Below, in pieces: positions 1 through 8,889 of a DNA stretch of 64,000 bases. A program made the position numbers and the translations under genes. The first letter of the stretch is position 1, and every line of letters starts with the position of its first letter. Below the pieces are notes generated by a model. The model was given only the letters and a program-made list of their open reading frames with translations. It searched no databases and was not told the origin of the DNA. This stretch comes from Marinobacter nitratireducens (GTDB lineage: Bacteria; Pseudomonadota; Gammaproteobacteria; Pseudomonadales; Oleiphilaceae): assembly GCF_000708045.1 (NCBI RefSeq), contig NZ_ANIE01000007.1:186001-250000 (forward strand), read 5' to 3'.

Positions 1-126
1 AAGCGCCTCAAGCAGGGCAAGATTTTCCTCCCCCGGAACGCCGAAAATATACTTTACGCCCTCATTCTCGAGTGCCCGGATAAACAGCTCTGCACCGTTG
101 CTCGCTTGCCCCTGCTCTGCGGTCAT
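1..126 (-). CDS. Thiamine-diphosphate enzyme, acetolactate-synthase-like (N-terminal fragment)
   Basis: Only the first 42 codons are in the window; the gene continues past the left edge. The start is an ATG at 126 with AGGAG about 7 nt upstream. The residues include NGAELFIRALENEGVKYIFG followed by VPGEENLALLEAL. The pattern of a short helix, then G-V-x-x-I-F-G-x-P-G is the standard start of the ThDP-binding Pyr domain of acetolactate synthase-like enzymes, with the Glu of PGEEN near the place of the catalytic Glu. It lies 32 bp after the papain-like gene and is probably the third gene of that operon. Substrate cannot be told from the fragment. Confidence 0.75.
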   Translation of the reverse strand, partial: MTAEQGQASNGAELFIRALENEGVKYIFGVPGEENLALLEAL

Positions 127-158
127 AAAGTCGCTCCTGCCTGGTCGTTTTTCTGGCT

Positions 159-2183
159 CTACCCTTGTGGCGAAGGCTCGGCCTGCAGGCCGTCTGACGG
201 CAACCGGTCCGCGCCCCAGGTACGATGCACCCCATCCAGTACCCGCGCCAATTCCTCCTCACTCACATCCGCCGGCTCCCCACGTTCCAGTGGATCGAAA
301 TGGAAGATGTAGAGCCTTGAGGTGAATTGCTCAAACGGGAGCGACGATTCGCCAAAACGTTCGCCATGCCCTGCCGTACTTACGCGCACGCCATCTCCCC
401 AGTTCTGTCCGCTGTCGTTATTGGGGTTGAAGAAGTAGACGCGCATAGCGTTTTCTGGATCCAGTGCCACACGAAGAATGGTGATCGCATGCCAACCGAT
501 GAATCGGGCGGCGGAATCCGTAACCGCAATACCGGCGGGCTGGGGATGAATCAGCGGCTGATTGCCGTTGTAGTAGGGGTGGTAACTGGCATAGAAGTGA
601 CGGACGAAACCGGGTAGATCGTCCAGTTTGCCGGTGGCGACGTCCACATTGATGGCGAAGCCCCGGCCAGCAGACCAGCCGTGAAACTCCGGATTTACCC
701 AGCGATGCGGGTCCCCTTCACGACCGGCGCAGAGCCGGCCCATTTCGGCGTAAATCCGGTCCAGATGGGGAACCACGATCAACGACACCGGATCCAGATC
801 CAGCGTCACTTCCGACGCCACCCCGCCAAGACTCGACAGGGAAGACACTGGCTGACCTTCGAAGTGCATCATGATCTCGTTGTCCCGGGCAGCCCAGGCC
901 ACCATTTGTAACAGGTAGTCGGGATCGTTGTAAGCCCACATGGACAACGCACGGGCGGACTGGCAGGTCGGATTGTTACCCTGGCCCACGCCCAGGGGTT
1001 GCCCCAGCATGTTCAGCACGCCCTGGAGCAGCCAGGCCCCCGGTTGCGGTTGATAGCCATAGGCCAATTGCAGCCGTTCCCGGGCTTCCGCACAGAGCGG
1101 CAGCCTGACCTGCCGCCAGAGCGCCGGGGCGACCGGCGGCTGGTAAAGAATGCCGCGTTCCAGCATCAGGGCAAGACCGTAGAGCCCCTGGGCGGTCTCC
1201 GGGAAGATGCCATCGGTAATGAGAGCGTGCACCAACTCCCGATAACACAGCAAGCAGTCCCGCCCGGTACTGGACAGGCCCAAAGCCTCACTGAGCAGGG
1301 TATCCCGATCTTCCAGAATAAACCGCACGAAGGCGGCGTGATAGGGCGATACCAGCCCGGTATCGTGCATGGATCGGGCGAAGCCCGTGGCCTCATTCTG
1401 CAGGGCCTGTGCGTCCATCGACGCGAGCCGCTGCTCGTATACCACCACTCCCGGGTCTTCGCTGCACGCCCGGGTAGGGCCGTAGAGGCTGGAGATCAGC
1501 CGATCTGCGCCACCACCAGCACCGCCGAGATCCGCATTCGGATCGGCCCGGCACATGGCGATCTGGGTGATCATCCTGCGCACGTCGGCAACCTGAATTG
1601 GGCGCTGCTGGAGGATTCGCCAGATCTCCTCGATCAGGCTTTCGATCACGTGTTCGTAACCGATCTGCTGAGCCACATACTGCACCACAGCCTGACCGAT
1701 CAGCGCCAGCTTGCCCTGCTCCCGCTCGGCCTCACCGGTCATACCGAACAGTAGCCCCAGGTTAATGGCCAGCACCTGGGTCAGGTAGTGGTGGGCCTGT
1801 TCGGCGGAAACCGACGGATGGAAATAGGTCCCCCTGGCCACCGCCAGTAATCGAAGCTCACTGATGGCCTCGACAACCACGGTATCGGCACTCTGGCTCT
1901 GGAGGGAAAAGGTGGTCAGAGATGGCAGCAGGATGGCGGGGTCAGCCCAATCGGTGCCAACAAACACCCCCGCCTGTTCAAGGCGCTGCGCTCGAGCCTC
2001 AACAATCTCGCAACCACCCGGTTGCTGAAGGATTCGCCGGGCAATATCGAATACACGAGGAAGCTTGCCAGCCCTGGCAAAGGGCCGGCTCTGCTCAAGC
2101 GACTCTATCGAATGATCAAGTCTCTCTGCCAACGCGTCCATATTAACCGCTGGCACTGCGCTGCCCGGCTGGCGATCGTTCAA
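159..2183 (-). CDS. Unrecognised ~674-aa protein with papain-like C-terminal pattern
   Basis: I do not recognise the family. The best start is a TTG at 2183 with AGGAGA 6 nt upstream; a TTG at 2210 in the same frame has no comparable site. The N-terminal 350 residues are helical and without a known motif. The C-terminal half has Gln401 and Cys407 (G-Q-G-N-N-P-T-C-Q-S, Gln-to-Cys spacing of six as in papain), His565 in GWHAITILR, and Asn586/Asn588 in YFFNPNNDSGQNWGDG, which resembles the papain Asn-Ser-Trp-Gly region. This suggests a papain-fold peptidase, amidase or acyltransferase. No signal peptide is seen, so it is probably cytoplasmic. It follows the ATP-grasp gene by about 54 bp. Confidence 0.6.
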   Translation of the reverse strand: MNDRQPGSAVPAVNMDALAERLDHSIESLEQSRPFARAGKLPRVFDIARRILQQPGGCEIVEARAQRLEQAGVFVGTDWADPAILLPSLTTFSLQSQSADTVVVEAISELRLLAVARGTYFHPSVSAEQAHHYLTQVLAINLGLLFGMTGEAEREQGKLALIGQAVVQYVAQQIGYEHVIESLIEEIWRILQQRPIQVADVRRMITQIAMCRADPNADLGGAGGGADRLISSLYGPTRACSEDPGVVVYEQRLASMDAQALQNEATGFARSMHDTGLVSPYHAAFVRFILEDRDTLLSEALGLSSTGRDCLLCYRELVHALITDGIFPETAQGLYGLALMLERGILYQPPVAPALWRQVRLPLCAEARERLQLAYGYQPQPGAWLLQGVLNMLGQPLGVGQGNNPTCQSARALSMWAYNDPDYLLQMVAWAARDNEIMMHFEGQPVSSLSSLGGVASEVTLDLDPVSLIVVPHLDRIYAEMGRLCAGREGDPHRWVNPEFHGWSAGRGFAINVDVATGKLDDLPGFVRHFYASYHPYYNGNQPLIHPQPAGIAVTDSAARFIGWHAITILRVALDPENAMRVYFFNPNNDSGQNWGDGVRVSTAGHGERFGESSLPFEQFTSRLYIFHFDPLERGEPADVSEEELARVLDGVHRTWGADRLPSDGLQAEPSPQG

Positions 2184-2237
2184 CGACGTTCTCCTGAGGG
2201 CCTGCACCAAACCCGTTATTGTTAATGGCTCTCCTGA

Positions 2238-3470
2238 TTATACATAGAAATCGAGATCTTCCTGATGTTTCAAAAGATCCCGCATCCGGTAGGGATCGTC
2301 ACCGAAGAAGTAGACCAGCCCCCAGTGGGTTCCGAATGCCGTTCTCTTGGTCACCGTTGCCTCAAGTGGCGGTGTGAGCTCGTGGCTCTCGAAATACTCG
2401 TGATTTTCCGTTTCTTCAGGCACCTCCAGGCGGCTAACCACTCGCAGGCGCGGGTACACGCCGAAGCATCCGGCATACCCTTTCGCACCCACCACTTCCT
2501 CGGGGAAGAAGGCCTCGATTTCTTCGTCGGTTGTTTTCGGGTCGAAGGCCAGTATCAGCCCCTGATAGGCATTGAATCCATAGGCCCTCTCAAGCAGTTC
2601 GAACACCTTGAATCCCGGCGGTCGATAGGCCACCTCGCCGAAGTACATGGTGCCATCGCTGGTCACAAAGTATTCCGGGTGGACAAAGCCGAAATCGATA
2701 TCGAAGGTTTTGATCAGCTTCTCGATTTCAGCCGTGATCTGGGGCCGGTATTTCTCAAGGTCAGGCGTTGCCGGGACAAACACGGAATAGCCCAGAGTGA
2801 CGTACTCGGAGATATTCAGGAAACGGATCTTGCCATTGTGGATCCACGCCTCGACGGCAAACTCCCAGCCATCCAGGTGGGACTCCATCAAAACGGGAAA
2901 TTCCTCGTCCGGGATCGTATCAACCTCATCCGGGGTGCGAATCACCCGGTGCCCGAGGCAGCCCGCTTTATCGAAGGCTTTCAGGTGGATCGGATCGTTG
3001 GGATCCCCATCCAGTTTCAGCAGGGTCTGGTTGACCCGCTTCAGGAAGCGGATGACATCGTCTTTGTCATGGGCTTCCTCAAAAATCCCTACTCGAATAC
3101 CCCCGAGCTGCGCCCGCCGCTTCATCAGCGCCTTATCCCGCAAAAGCATGGCCTGACCGAACAACCGGGGCTTGTCCATCAGCACAGAATTGATGGCGCC
3201 GGCCCACTCCACCGTTTCTTCGAACAGGGGAATGGCCACATTCACCCCCATATCCTTTAGTGTCTGGGCGATTTCAAATGATCGGTCATTGAGCCGCTCG
3301 AAGTTCCACGGTACGTAGGGGATATCGTGCTCTTTGCAATACGCTTCGGCCCAGTCCGGAGCCACAACCACATATCGGCGGTCGAACTTGTCCGCGGCCT
3401 CTACCGCATTCAGGCTCCATCCAAGCAGGGCGACATATCCCTTGGAAGGGTCGTATTTTTGCTCGCTCAT
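2238..3470 (-). CDS. ATP-grasp domain ligase
   Basis: About 410 residues. The start chosen is the ATG at 3470 (MSEQKYDPS), with AGGAGA 7 nt upstream, rather than an in-frame ATG nine codons earlier. The fold follows ATP-grasp carboxylate-amine ligases: an N-terminal Rossmann-like domain (YVALLGWSLNAVEAAD), a central ATP-binding part (FPVLMESHLDGWEFAVEAWI) and a metal-binding end (GFVHPEYFVTSDGTMYFGEV with acidic residues). Such enzymes activate a carboxylate as acyl phosphate and join it to an amine or thiol. Substrate unknown. It heads an operon with the papain-like and ThDP genes and is separated from mqo by a terminator. Confidence 0.8.
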   Translation of the reverse strand: MSEQKYDPSKGYVALLGWSLNAVEAADKFDRRYVVVAPDWAEAYCKEHDIPYVPWNFERLNDRSFEIAQTLKDMGVNVAIPLFEETVEWAGAINSVLMDKPRLFGQAMLLRDKALMKRRAQLGGIRVGIFEEAHDKDDVIRFLKRVNQTLLKLDGDPNDPIHLKAFDKAGCLGHRVIRTPDEVDTIPDEEFPVLMESHLDGWEFAVEAWIHNGKIRFLNISEYVTLGYSVFVPATPDLEKYRPQITAEIEKLIKTFDIDFGFVHPEYFVTSDGTMYFGEVAYRPPGFKVFELLERAYGFNAYQGLILAFDPKTTDEEIEAFFPEEVVGAKGYAGCFGVYPRLRVVSRLEVPEETENHEYFESHELTPPLEATVTKRTAFGTHWGLVYFFGDDPYRMRDLLKHQEDLDFYV

Positions 3471-3556
3471 GCGCGTTCTCCTTTTTTTAAAGGGCATTAC
3501 CTAACCCTAGGAGCCCTGAGAAGAATCGCAAACCGGAAGCGACCGGAACACCGGCC

Positions 3557-3593
3557 AAAAAAAAAGCGGACAGTTGCCATAGCCCCTGTCCGC
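3557..3593 (-). terminator. Rho-independent terminator of mqo
   Basis: On the minus strand an 8-bp perfect stem (GCGGACAG / CTGTCCGC, 12-nt loop) is followed by nine T residues. It lies 36 bp past the mqo stop and before the ATP-grasp gene, so the two are separate transcripts. Confidence 0.9.
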
Positions 3594-3628
3594 CGCACCT
3601 ATCCGGCATTCTATACCGTTTAGTTATA

Positions 3629-5110
3629 TCAGTTGAGTTTGAGGGTGGACAGCGTCCGTTCGCGGACCTCGTTCAACAATGCCTCATTCTCAACCAGCGA
3701 TTGCCCGTAAGAAGGCACCAGCGTTTTCATACGCTCCTGCCATTCCGGTGTTTTCATACTCTCCGGGAAACAGCGCTCGAGCACATTGATCATCGCATTC
3801 GCCGCCGTGGAGGCTCCCGGGGAAGCTCCAAGCAACGCCGCCAGCGTGCCATCTTTAGCCGCCACGATTTCAGTACCGAATTCCAGTTTGCCCCCGCCAT
3901 CGGACGTCTGCTTGATGATCTGCACCCGTTGGCCAGCCATCTGCAGTTTCCAGTCGTCCTCACGGGCATCCGGGAAGAAGTTTCTCAGAGACGACACCCG
4001 ATCCCCGTGAGACTGGAACACTTCCCCAATCAGATAACGGGTCAGGTCCATATTACTCTTGCTGACCGACAGCATCGGCTTCAGGTTAGTCGGCTTAACC
4101 GAACCGAACAGGTCGAACACCGATCCCTGCTTCAGGAAGCGGGTCGTGAAACCGGCAAACGGGCCGAACAACAACGCTGGCTCGCCGTTAATGATCCGGG
4201 TATCCAGGTGAGGTACGGACATCGGCGGCGCGCCAATAGGCGCCTTGCCGTAGACCTTGGAATGATGCTTTTCGACAATGTCCGGTTTGCCGCACACCAG
4301 CCACTGGCCGCTGACCGGGAATCCGCCATAACCACGGGCTTCCTCGATACCGGATTTCTGCAGCAACGGCAGAGCACCGCCACCGGCACCCAGGAAAACA
4401 AAGCCCGCTTCCAGCTTGGTCAGTTCCCCGGTTTTCTGGTTCTTCACCCGGACTTTCCAGCGCCCATTGTCCCGCTGATCAATGTAATGCACCGGGCAGC
4501 TCAACATCAGCTCGAAATTAGGCTGACTTTCCAGGTACTTCACCATGCTGCGGGTGAGCGAGCCGAAATCGACATCCGATCCGTGCTTGATCCGCGTGGC
4601 GGCAACCGACTGCATGGGGTCACGGTGGTTGACCACCAGCGGCATCCACGTTTCCAGTTCCTCCGGAGACTCGGTGTACTCCATCTCCCGGAACAAGTGG
4701 TGGCTACTGAGCTTCTCGTATCGGCGCTTGAGGAAGGCTACGTCTTTCTCTCCCCAGACAAAACTCTGGTGCGGCGTGCGGTTAATGAAACTCTTGGGAT
4801 CGGGCAACATGCCCTGCTCAACCAGATGCGACCAGAACTGGAGGGACACTTCGAACTGTGCGTTGATCTGGAGAGCCCGCTCAATGGCGACATCGCCATC
4901 GTCGGTTTCGGGGGTGTAGTTAAGTTCACAGTAGCCGGCGTGGCCGGTGCCTGCATTGTTCCATCCGTCGGTGCTTTCATGGGCAACGTGGTCTAGACGT
5001 TCCACCATGACGATGTCCAGGGACGGATCCAGTTGCCTGAGCATCATGCCGAGAGTGGCGCTCATGACGCCACCGCCGACCAGCACTACATCTGCCTGTC
5101 TAACGGCCAT
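3629..5110 (-). CDS. mqo: Malate:quinone oxidoreductase
   Basis: 493 aa, the usual Mqo length. It oxidises malate to oxaloacetate at the cytoplasmic face of the inner membrane and passes electrons to quinone, bypassing NAD-linked malate dehydrogenase. The N-terminal FAD-binding motif GGGVMSATLG is followed by MVERLD, and the family block DGWNNAGTGHAGYCELNYTP is intact, as are later blocks (FGPFAGFTTRFLKQGS; SPGASTAANAMINVLERCFP). It is a single-gene unit, divergent from nhaD, with its own terminator. Confidence 0.97.
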   Translation of the reverse strand: MAVRQADVVLVGGGVMSATLGMMLRQLDPSLDIVMVERLDHVAHESTDGWNNAGTGHAGYCELNYTPETDDGDVAIERALQINAQFEVSLQFWSHLVEQGMLPDPKSFINRTPHQSFVWGEKDVAFLKRRYEKLSSHHLFREMEYTESPEELETWMPLVVNHRDPMQSVAATRIKHGSDVDFGSLTRSMVKYLESQPNFELMLSCPVHYIDQRDNGRWKVRVKNQKTGELTKLEAGFVFLGAGGGALPLLQKSGIEEARGYGGFPVSGQWLVCGKPDIVEKHHSKVYGKAPIGAPPMSVPHLDTRIINGEPALLFGPFAGFTTRFLKQGSVFDLFGSVKPTNLKPMLSVSKSNMDLTRYLIGEVFQSHGDRVSSLRNFFPDAREDDWKLQMAGQRVQIIKQTSDGGGKLEFGTEIVAAKDGTLAALLGASPGASTAANAMINVLERCFPESMKTPEWQERMKTLVPSYGQSLVENEALLNEVRERTLSTLKLN

Positions 5111-5435
5111 TGGTTTTTACCCTAGCTAGTATTGAGCCTGTTCACTCCTCCACGATCAGCAAAGGAGCCTTTCGGAAACCGGTCGCACGCGTGATAAAAA
5201 GCGTTGCCGTCTGCTTCCTGTCTGAATTTGGGCGCAATTATCCCGATTTTCGCCGAAATAATAAATTGCGATTATCAATCAGGGCACCTGAATCGGCCTG
5301 TTGTCAGTTGATCCAGGTAATGTGTGTCCCACTTAAGAACAGTGGTTTGCTGCAGGTCAAAGGTCTAAAATCCGGCCCCACAATCTTGCCTGGCCATTCT
5401 TTGGCCCTATCGAAAACCTGGACGGGATTTTCCCA
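5111..5435. other. Divergent mqo/nhaD intergenic region
   Basis: 325 bp without a gene. It must carry the promoters of mqo and nhaD. An AT-rich stretch near 5262-5290 holds GATTATCAAT, a weak half-match to a Fur-type box, and GGCCATTCTTTGGCC near 5392 can form a short hairpin in the nhaD leader. Neither is strong enough to call. Confidence 0.5.
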
Positions 5436-6686
5436 ATGTCTGCCCTTGAAGCTGTATTAATTATTTTTGCTGTACTCGCGCTGCTTGGCGTTATCTTCGA
5501 AGAGGTCACCCACGTCAACAAAGCCAAGGTAACGCTTTTCTTCGGCACCCTGAGCTGGATTCTGCTCTTTCTGGCCAGCCCTAACGAGGGTGAAACGTCT
5601 GCAATTTCGACCGGCCTTACCGAGAGTATCGCGGAGATCGCAGGTCTATGGCTGTTCCTGGTCGCCGCCATGACCTTTGTGGCCTACCTGAACAAGAAAG
5701 GAATGATCGAGAATCTGATTTATCTGATCATGCCGAAACAGGTAAGTGAGCGAAAACTGCTGTTCCTGACCGGTCTGTTTTGCTTCATTTTCTCCTCTTT
5801 AGCAGACAATATCACCGCCACTTTAGTCTCATGCTCCCTGATCCTGTCCCTGGATCTGGAGCTCAAGAAACGCCTCCAGTTTGTTACCCTGGTGGTATTC
5901 GCGGTGAACTCAGGCGGCGTCTCCCTGATCACCGGCGATGTCACCACGCTCATGATCTTCCTCGCCAAAAAGGTTGAAATACTGACACTTTTGACCCTGG
6001 CGATACCCGCGTCCATCACCGTTTTCATCCTTGCTGTGTTTCTCTCCAGAGGTTTGACCGGCACCATCACACTGAGCGCGACCAAGTCGGAACTCCGGCC
6101 CGTGGACATTACGATTGCCGGCCTGTTTTTGTTAACAATCCTGAGCACCATTGCAGGCAACGCATTGTTCAGTGTGCCTCCGGTCCTGACCTTCCTGTTC
6201 GGTATGTCTGTCATGTTCCTGGTATCCCGGTTCATGAGTAACGATTCGGACCTGGATCCGATTCTCGAGTACATCCGTATCATCGAGTTCGAAACCTTGC
6301 TTTTCTTCCTTGGCATCCTGCTGTTGGTTGGCATGCTCAAGGAGATCCACGCCCTGGATTCGTTTGTGGCGATCTACGATCTCCTGCCACCGCTGTACGC
6401 CAATTACCTGATGGGTATTTTCTCGGCCGTGATCGACAACGTGCCGCTGACTGCTGCGCTGCTCAAAGCAGGCATCACCATGACTCCGGGCGAATGGATG
6501 GGTCTGACCTATGCCGTTGGTGTCGGCGGCTCCTTGCTGGTGATCGGTTCCGCGGCAGGTATTGTCGCCATGAGTAAGATTCCGGGGCTGACCTTTGGTG
6601 CCTATTTGAAGTATGTTGTGCACCTTCTCGCGGCCTATACACTTGGCTACGCGGGGGTATACATACTCGGAACATTCATTCACTGA
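5436..6686 (+). CDS. nhaD: Na+/H+ antiporter, NhaD family
   Basis: 416 aa inner-membrane protein with about 12 hydrophobic segments, of the ion transporter superfamily. It exchanges cytoplasmic sodium (or lithium) for protons and is typical of marine and halophilic bacteria. Family features include SSLADNITATLVSCSL, NSGGVSLITGDVTTLMIF and the late motif FSAVIDNVPLTAALL, with conserved acidic residues in membrane regions. The start follows only a weak GGGA. A cation antiporter gene follows 9 bp later, so the two are likely co-transcribed for ion homeostasis. Confidence 0.95.
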   Translation: MSALEAVLIIFAVLALLGVIFEEVTHVNKAKVTLFFGTLSWILLFLASPNEGETSAISTGLTESIAEIAGLWLFLVAAMTFVAYLNKKGMIENLIYLIMPKQVSERKLLFLTGLFCFIFSSLADNITATLVSCSLILSLDLELKKRLQFVTLVVFAVNSGGVSLITGDVTTLMIFLAKKVEILTLLTLAIPASITVFILAVFLSRGLTGTITLSATKSELRPVDITIAGLFLLTILSTIAGNALFSVPPVLTFLFGMSVMFLVSRFMSNDSDLDPILEYIRIIEFETLLFFLGILLLVGMLKEIHALDSFVAIYDLLPPLYANYLMGIFSAVIDNVPLTAALLKAGITMTPGEWMGLTYAVGVGGSLLVIGSAAGIVAMSKIPGLTFGAYLKYVVHLLAAYTLGYAGVYILGTFIH

Positions 6687-6695
6687 GGCTTTTCT

Positions 6696-7688
6696 ATGCT
6701 TTTGCCGATTGGCGCAATCCTTGCCGGGCTGGTGCTGCTGGTCTGGAGTGCCGATAAATTTGTTGAGGGCGCTGCTGCGACCGCAAAGCACCTGGGCATG
6801 CCCACACTGCTAATTGGTATGGTAATCATTGGCTTCGGAACCTCCGCGCCGGAGCTGGCTGTGTCCGCCATGGCGGCCTCTGACGGCAATCCCGGCCTGG
6901 CTCTGGGTAACGGCTATGGCTCCAACATCACGAATATCGCGCTGATCGTTGGCCTGACGGCGGTGATCGCGCCCATCGCGGTTCATTCACAGGTGGTTCG
7001 CAAAGAATTGCCGCTCCTGGTTGTACTGACCCTCATCGCTGGCGCCCAATTGCTCGATGGCGAACTGTCCCGTCTGGACGGCTGGGTCCTCCTGGCCGTC
7101 TTCGCTGCGGTGATGGGCTGGTCGATCTATCAGGGCCTTAAAGGTAAGGCAGATCCTCTGGCCAATGAGGCCGATGCGGAAATGACCGAAATGATGGAAC
7201 ATCCGATGCCACTGAAGTCCTCGCTGATGTGGCTGGTGGTGGGGCTGGTTCTGTTGATTGTCAGCTCGAGGCTATTGGTCTGGGGCGCGGTATCCATTGC
7301 CCAGAGCCTGGGTGTCAGCGATCTGGTCATCGGCCTGACCATTGTCGCCATCGGTACCTCCCTGCCGGAACTCGCCTCAGCCCTCGCCGCCGTGAAGAAA
7401 AATGAGCATGATCTGATCCTGGGGAATATCCTTGGCTCGGGCATTTTCAACACCCTGGCCGTGGTAGGCCTGGCCGCTGCAATCCAGCCGCTAACGGTTG
7501 ACCCAGAAGTGCTCTATCGCGACTGGACGCTGATGCTGGCCTTAACGCTGGGACTTCTTGCCATGGGCTTCGGTTTCACTGGCAGTCGCAAACTGATCAG
7601 CCGTTTCGACGGAGCCGTGTTACTCGTTGCCTACGTTGCCTACACCGGTTACCTCCTGTCTACCGTGGTGACCGCGAGCACAGCCTGA
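6696..7688 (+). CDS. Calcium/sodium (CaCA family) antiporter, YrbG-like
   Basis: 330 aa, about ten membrane segments in two inverted halves. The alpha repeats are clear: GFGTSAPELAVSAMAA with LGNGYGSNITNI in the first half, and AIGTSLPELASALAA with LGNILGSGIFNTL in the second. These acidic and Asn residues form the cation site of Na+/Ca2+ exchangers. The central cytoplasmic loop is short and acidic (ANEADAEMTEMMEHP). Second gene after nhaD with a 9-bp gap. The ion specificity (Ca2+ against Na+ or K+) is inferred from the family only. Confidence 0.93.
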   Translation: MLLPIGAILAGLVLLVWSADKFVEGAAATAKHLGMPTLLIGMVIIGFGTSAPELAVSAMAASDGNPGLALGNGYGSNITNIALIVGLTAVIAPIAVHSQVVRKELPLLVVLTLIAGAQLLDGELSRLDGWVLLAVFAAVMGWSIYQGLKGKADPLANEADAEMTEMMEHPMPLKSSLMWLVVGLVLLIVSSRLLVWGAVSIAQSLGVSDLVIGLTIVAIGTSLPELASALAAVKKNEHDLILGNILGSGIFNTLAVVGLAAAIQPLTVDPEVLYRDWTLMLALTLGLLAMGFGFTGSRKLISRFDGAVLLVAYVAYTGYLLSTVVTASTA

Positions 7689-7705
7689 ACCGGATTCGGG
7701 GCCGA

Positions 7706-8470
7706 TTACTCGGCCTCGCCATCCCCCAACAACGTTTCGATACGACTGCGCACTTCCTGCATGATTTCCGGCAGGTCTTCTTTGGTTTTACCCGAGGTAT
7801 CCAGGGGCTCACCAACGCGGACGTCTACAGGCTGTCCCAGGTTGATCTGCCAGCTACGAGCCGGCAGCACCCTGTGAATACCGCGAATGGCCACGGGGAC
7901 AATAACGGCTTCGGTATCGAGCGCCAGGTGAAAACACCCTTTCTTGAACGGCAACAGCTTTCCATCCGGAGAGCGGGTGCCTTCCGGCGCCGCCCAGAGC
8001 ACAATACCGCTTTCCATCATTTCCTTTGCCCGCGCCAGGTCCTTCACGGCCTTCTGACGATTCGAGCGGTCCACCGAGGGGAAATCGCCCGCCTTCATGG
8101 CCTGTCCCAGAAGCGGAATACTGAACAGCTCTTTCTTGGCCAGCATGCGTATCGACCCGGGCAAAGACACAAAGGACACCGGGATATCGTAGTGGCTGGC
8201 GTGAGTACACATGACGATGTACCGGCGACCGTTACTGAAATCCGGCACTTCACCACGAACCGTCAGGCTTGAGCGCACCAGTCGCAACAAGCCGGCAGAC
8301 CACTCCCGGCAATACTTATCCATCATGGGACGATCAAGACGACCGAACATTGCCCGGAGAAGGACCATCAGCGAGTAGATCGCCGTCAAGCCCACCGAGC
8401 CCAGCACCACGACTGCTCGCCAGAGCAGGGTCGCGGATTCCGTCAGCGGGTTCAGTTTCAGTCGGTTCAT
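7706..8470 (-). CDS. plsC: 1-acyl-sn-glycerol-3-phosphate acyltransferase (PlsC-like)
   Basis: 254 aa. It transfers an acyl chain to lysophosphatidic acid, or a related lysolipid, at the inner membrane. The acyltransferase motifs are in order: THASHYD (HX4D catalytic pair), then [13 protein letters not shown], and [10 protein letters not shown] for substrate binding. A hydrophobic N-terminal helix anchors it. Its ATG overlaps the msrB stop by 4 bp, so it is the last gene of an msrA-msrB-plsC unit. A general lysophospholipid acyltransferase role is also possible. Confidence 0.88.
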   Translation of the reverse strand: MNRLKLNPLTESATLLWRAVVVLGSVGLTAIYSLMVLLRAMFGRLDRPMMDKYCREWSAGLLRLVRSSLTVRGEVPDFSNGRRYIVMCTHASHYDIPVSFVSLPGSIRMLAKKELFSIPLLGQAMKAGDFPSVDRSNRQKAVKDLARAKEMMESGIVLWAAPEGTRSPDGKLLPFKKGCFHLALDTEAVIVPVAIRGIHRVLPARSWQINLGQPVDVRVGEPLDTSGKTKEDLPEIMQEVRSRIETLLGDGEAE

Positions 8471-8889
8471 GCTTCCCTGAACACCATGGCAATGGAGTTC
8501 AGGCAGTAGCGCTGACCGGTTGGAGGCGGGCCATCAGGGAACACATGCCCGAGGTGGCTATCACAACGAGGACAGCGGATTTCGGTACGAGTCATCCCGA
8601 GGCTGCTGTCTTCCAAGTATCGGATATGCTCCGGATCGAATGGCTGGAAGAAGCTTGGCCACCCGGTGCCTGAATCAAACTTTGCGTTCGAGCTGAACAG
8701 CGGCAGGTCGCACAGGCGGCAGTGATAAGCGCCCGTTTTCTTGTTGTCCAACAAAGTGCCACAAAAAGGATGTTCAGTACCATGATCCAGCAGAACCCTG
8801 CGCTCTTCTTCCGTGAGGTCCGCAGCCTTCTGTTCGATCTCGTCGCGGGTCAACGGCGTCAGGTCATAACCTGCGGCAGAAACGCTCAT
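8467..8889 (-). CDS. msrB: Peptide methionine-R-sulfoxide reductase
   Basis: 140 aa, usual MsrB length. It repairs methionine-R-sulfoxide in oxidised proteins. Two zinc-binding CxxC pairs are visible (CRLCDLP and CPRCDSH), and the catalytic Cys sits in GQRYCLNS near the C terminus. SGTGWPSFF is the family substrate pocket. No signal peptide, so cytoplasmic. The start overlaps the end of msrA (ATGA) and the end overlaps plsC. Confidence 0.96.
   Translation of the reverse strand: MSVSAAGYDLTPLTRDEIEQKAADLTEEERRVLLDHGTEHPFCGTLLDNKKTGAYHCRLCDLPLFSSNAKFDSGTGWPSFFQPFDPEHIRYLEDSSLGMTRTEIRCPRCDSHLGHVFPDGPPPTGQRYCLNSIAMVFREA

Noticed and set aside
3701..4996. Long open frame on the plus strand antisense to mqo (431 codons)
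   Set aside because: mqo is unmistakable on the other strand; the antisense frame is low-complexity His/Arg-rich, typical of a shadow in GC-rich DNA.
5262..5290. Possible Fur box before nhaD/mqo
   Set aside because: Only the GATTATCAAT half agrees; too many mismatches for a call.
5380..5435. Possible cation riboswitch in the nhaD leader
   Set aside because: I see only a short hairpin and cannot match a known consensus; an Rfam search for nhaA-I and DUF1646 motifs would decide.
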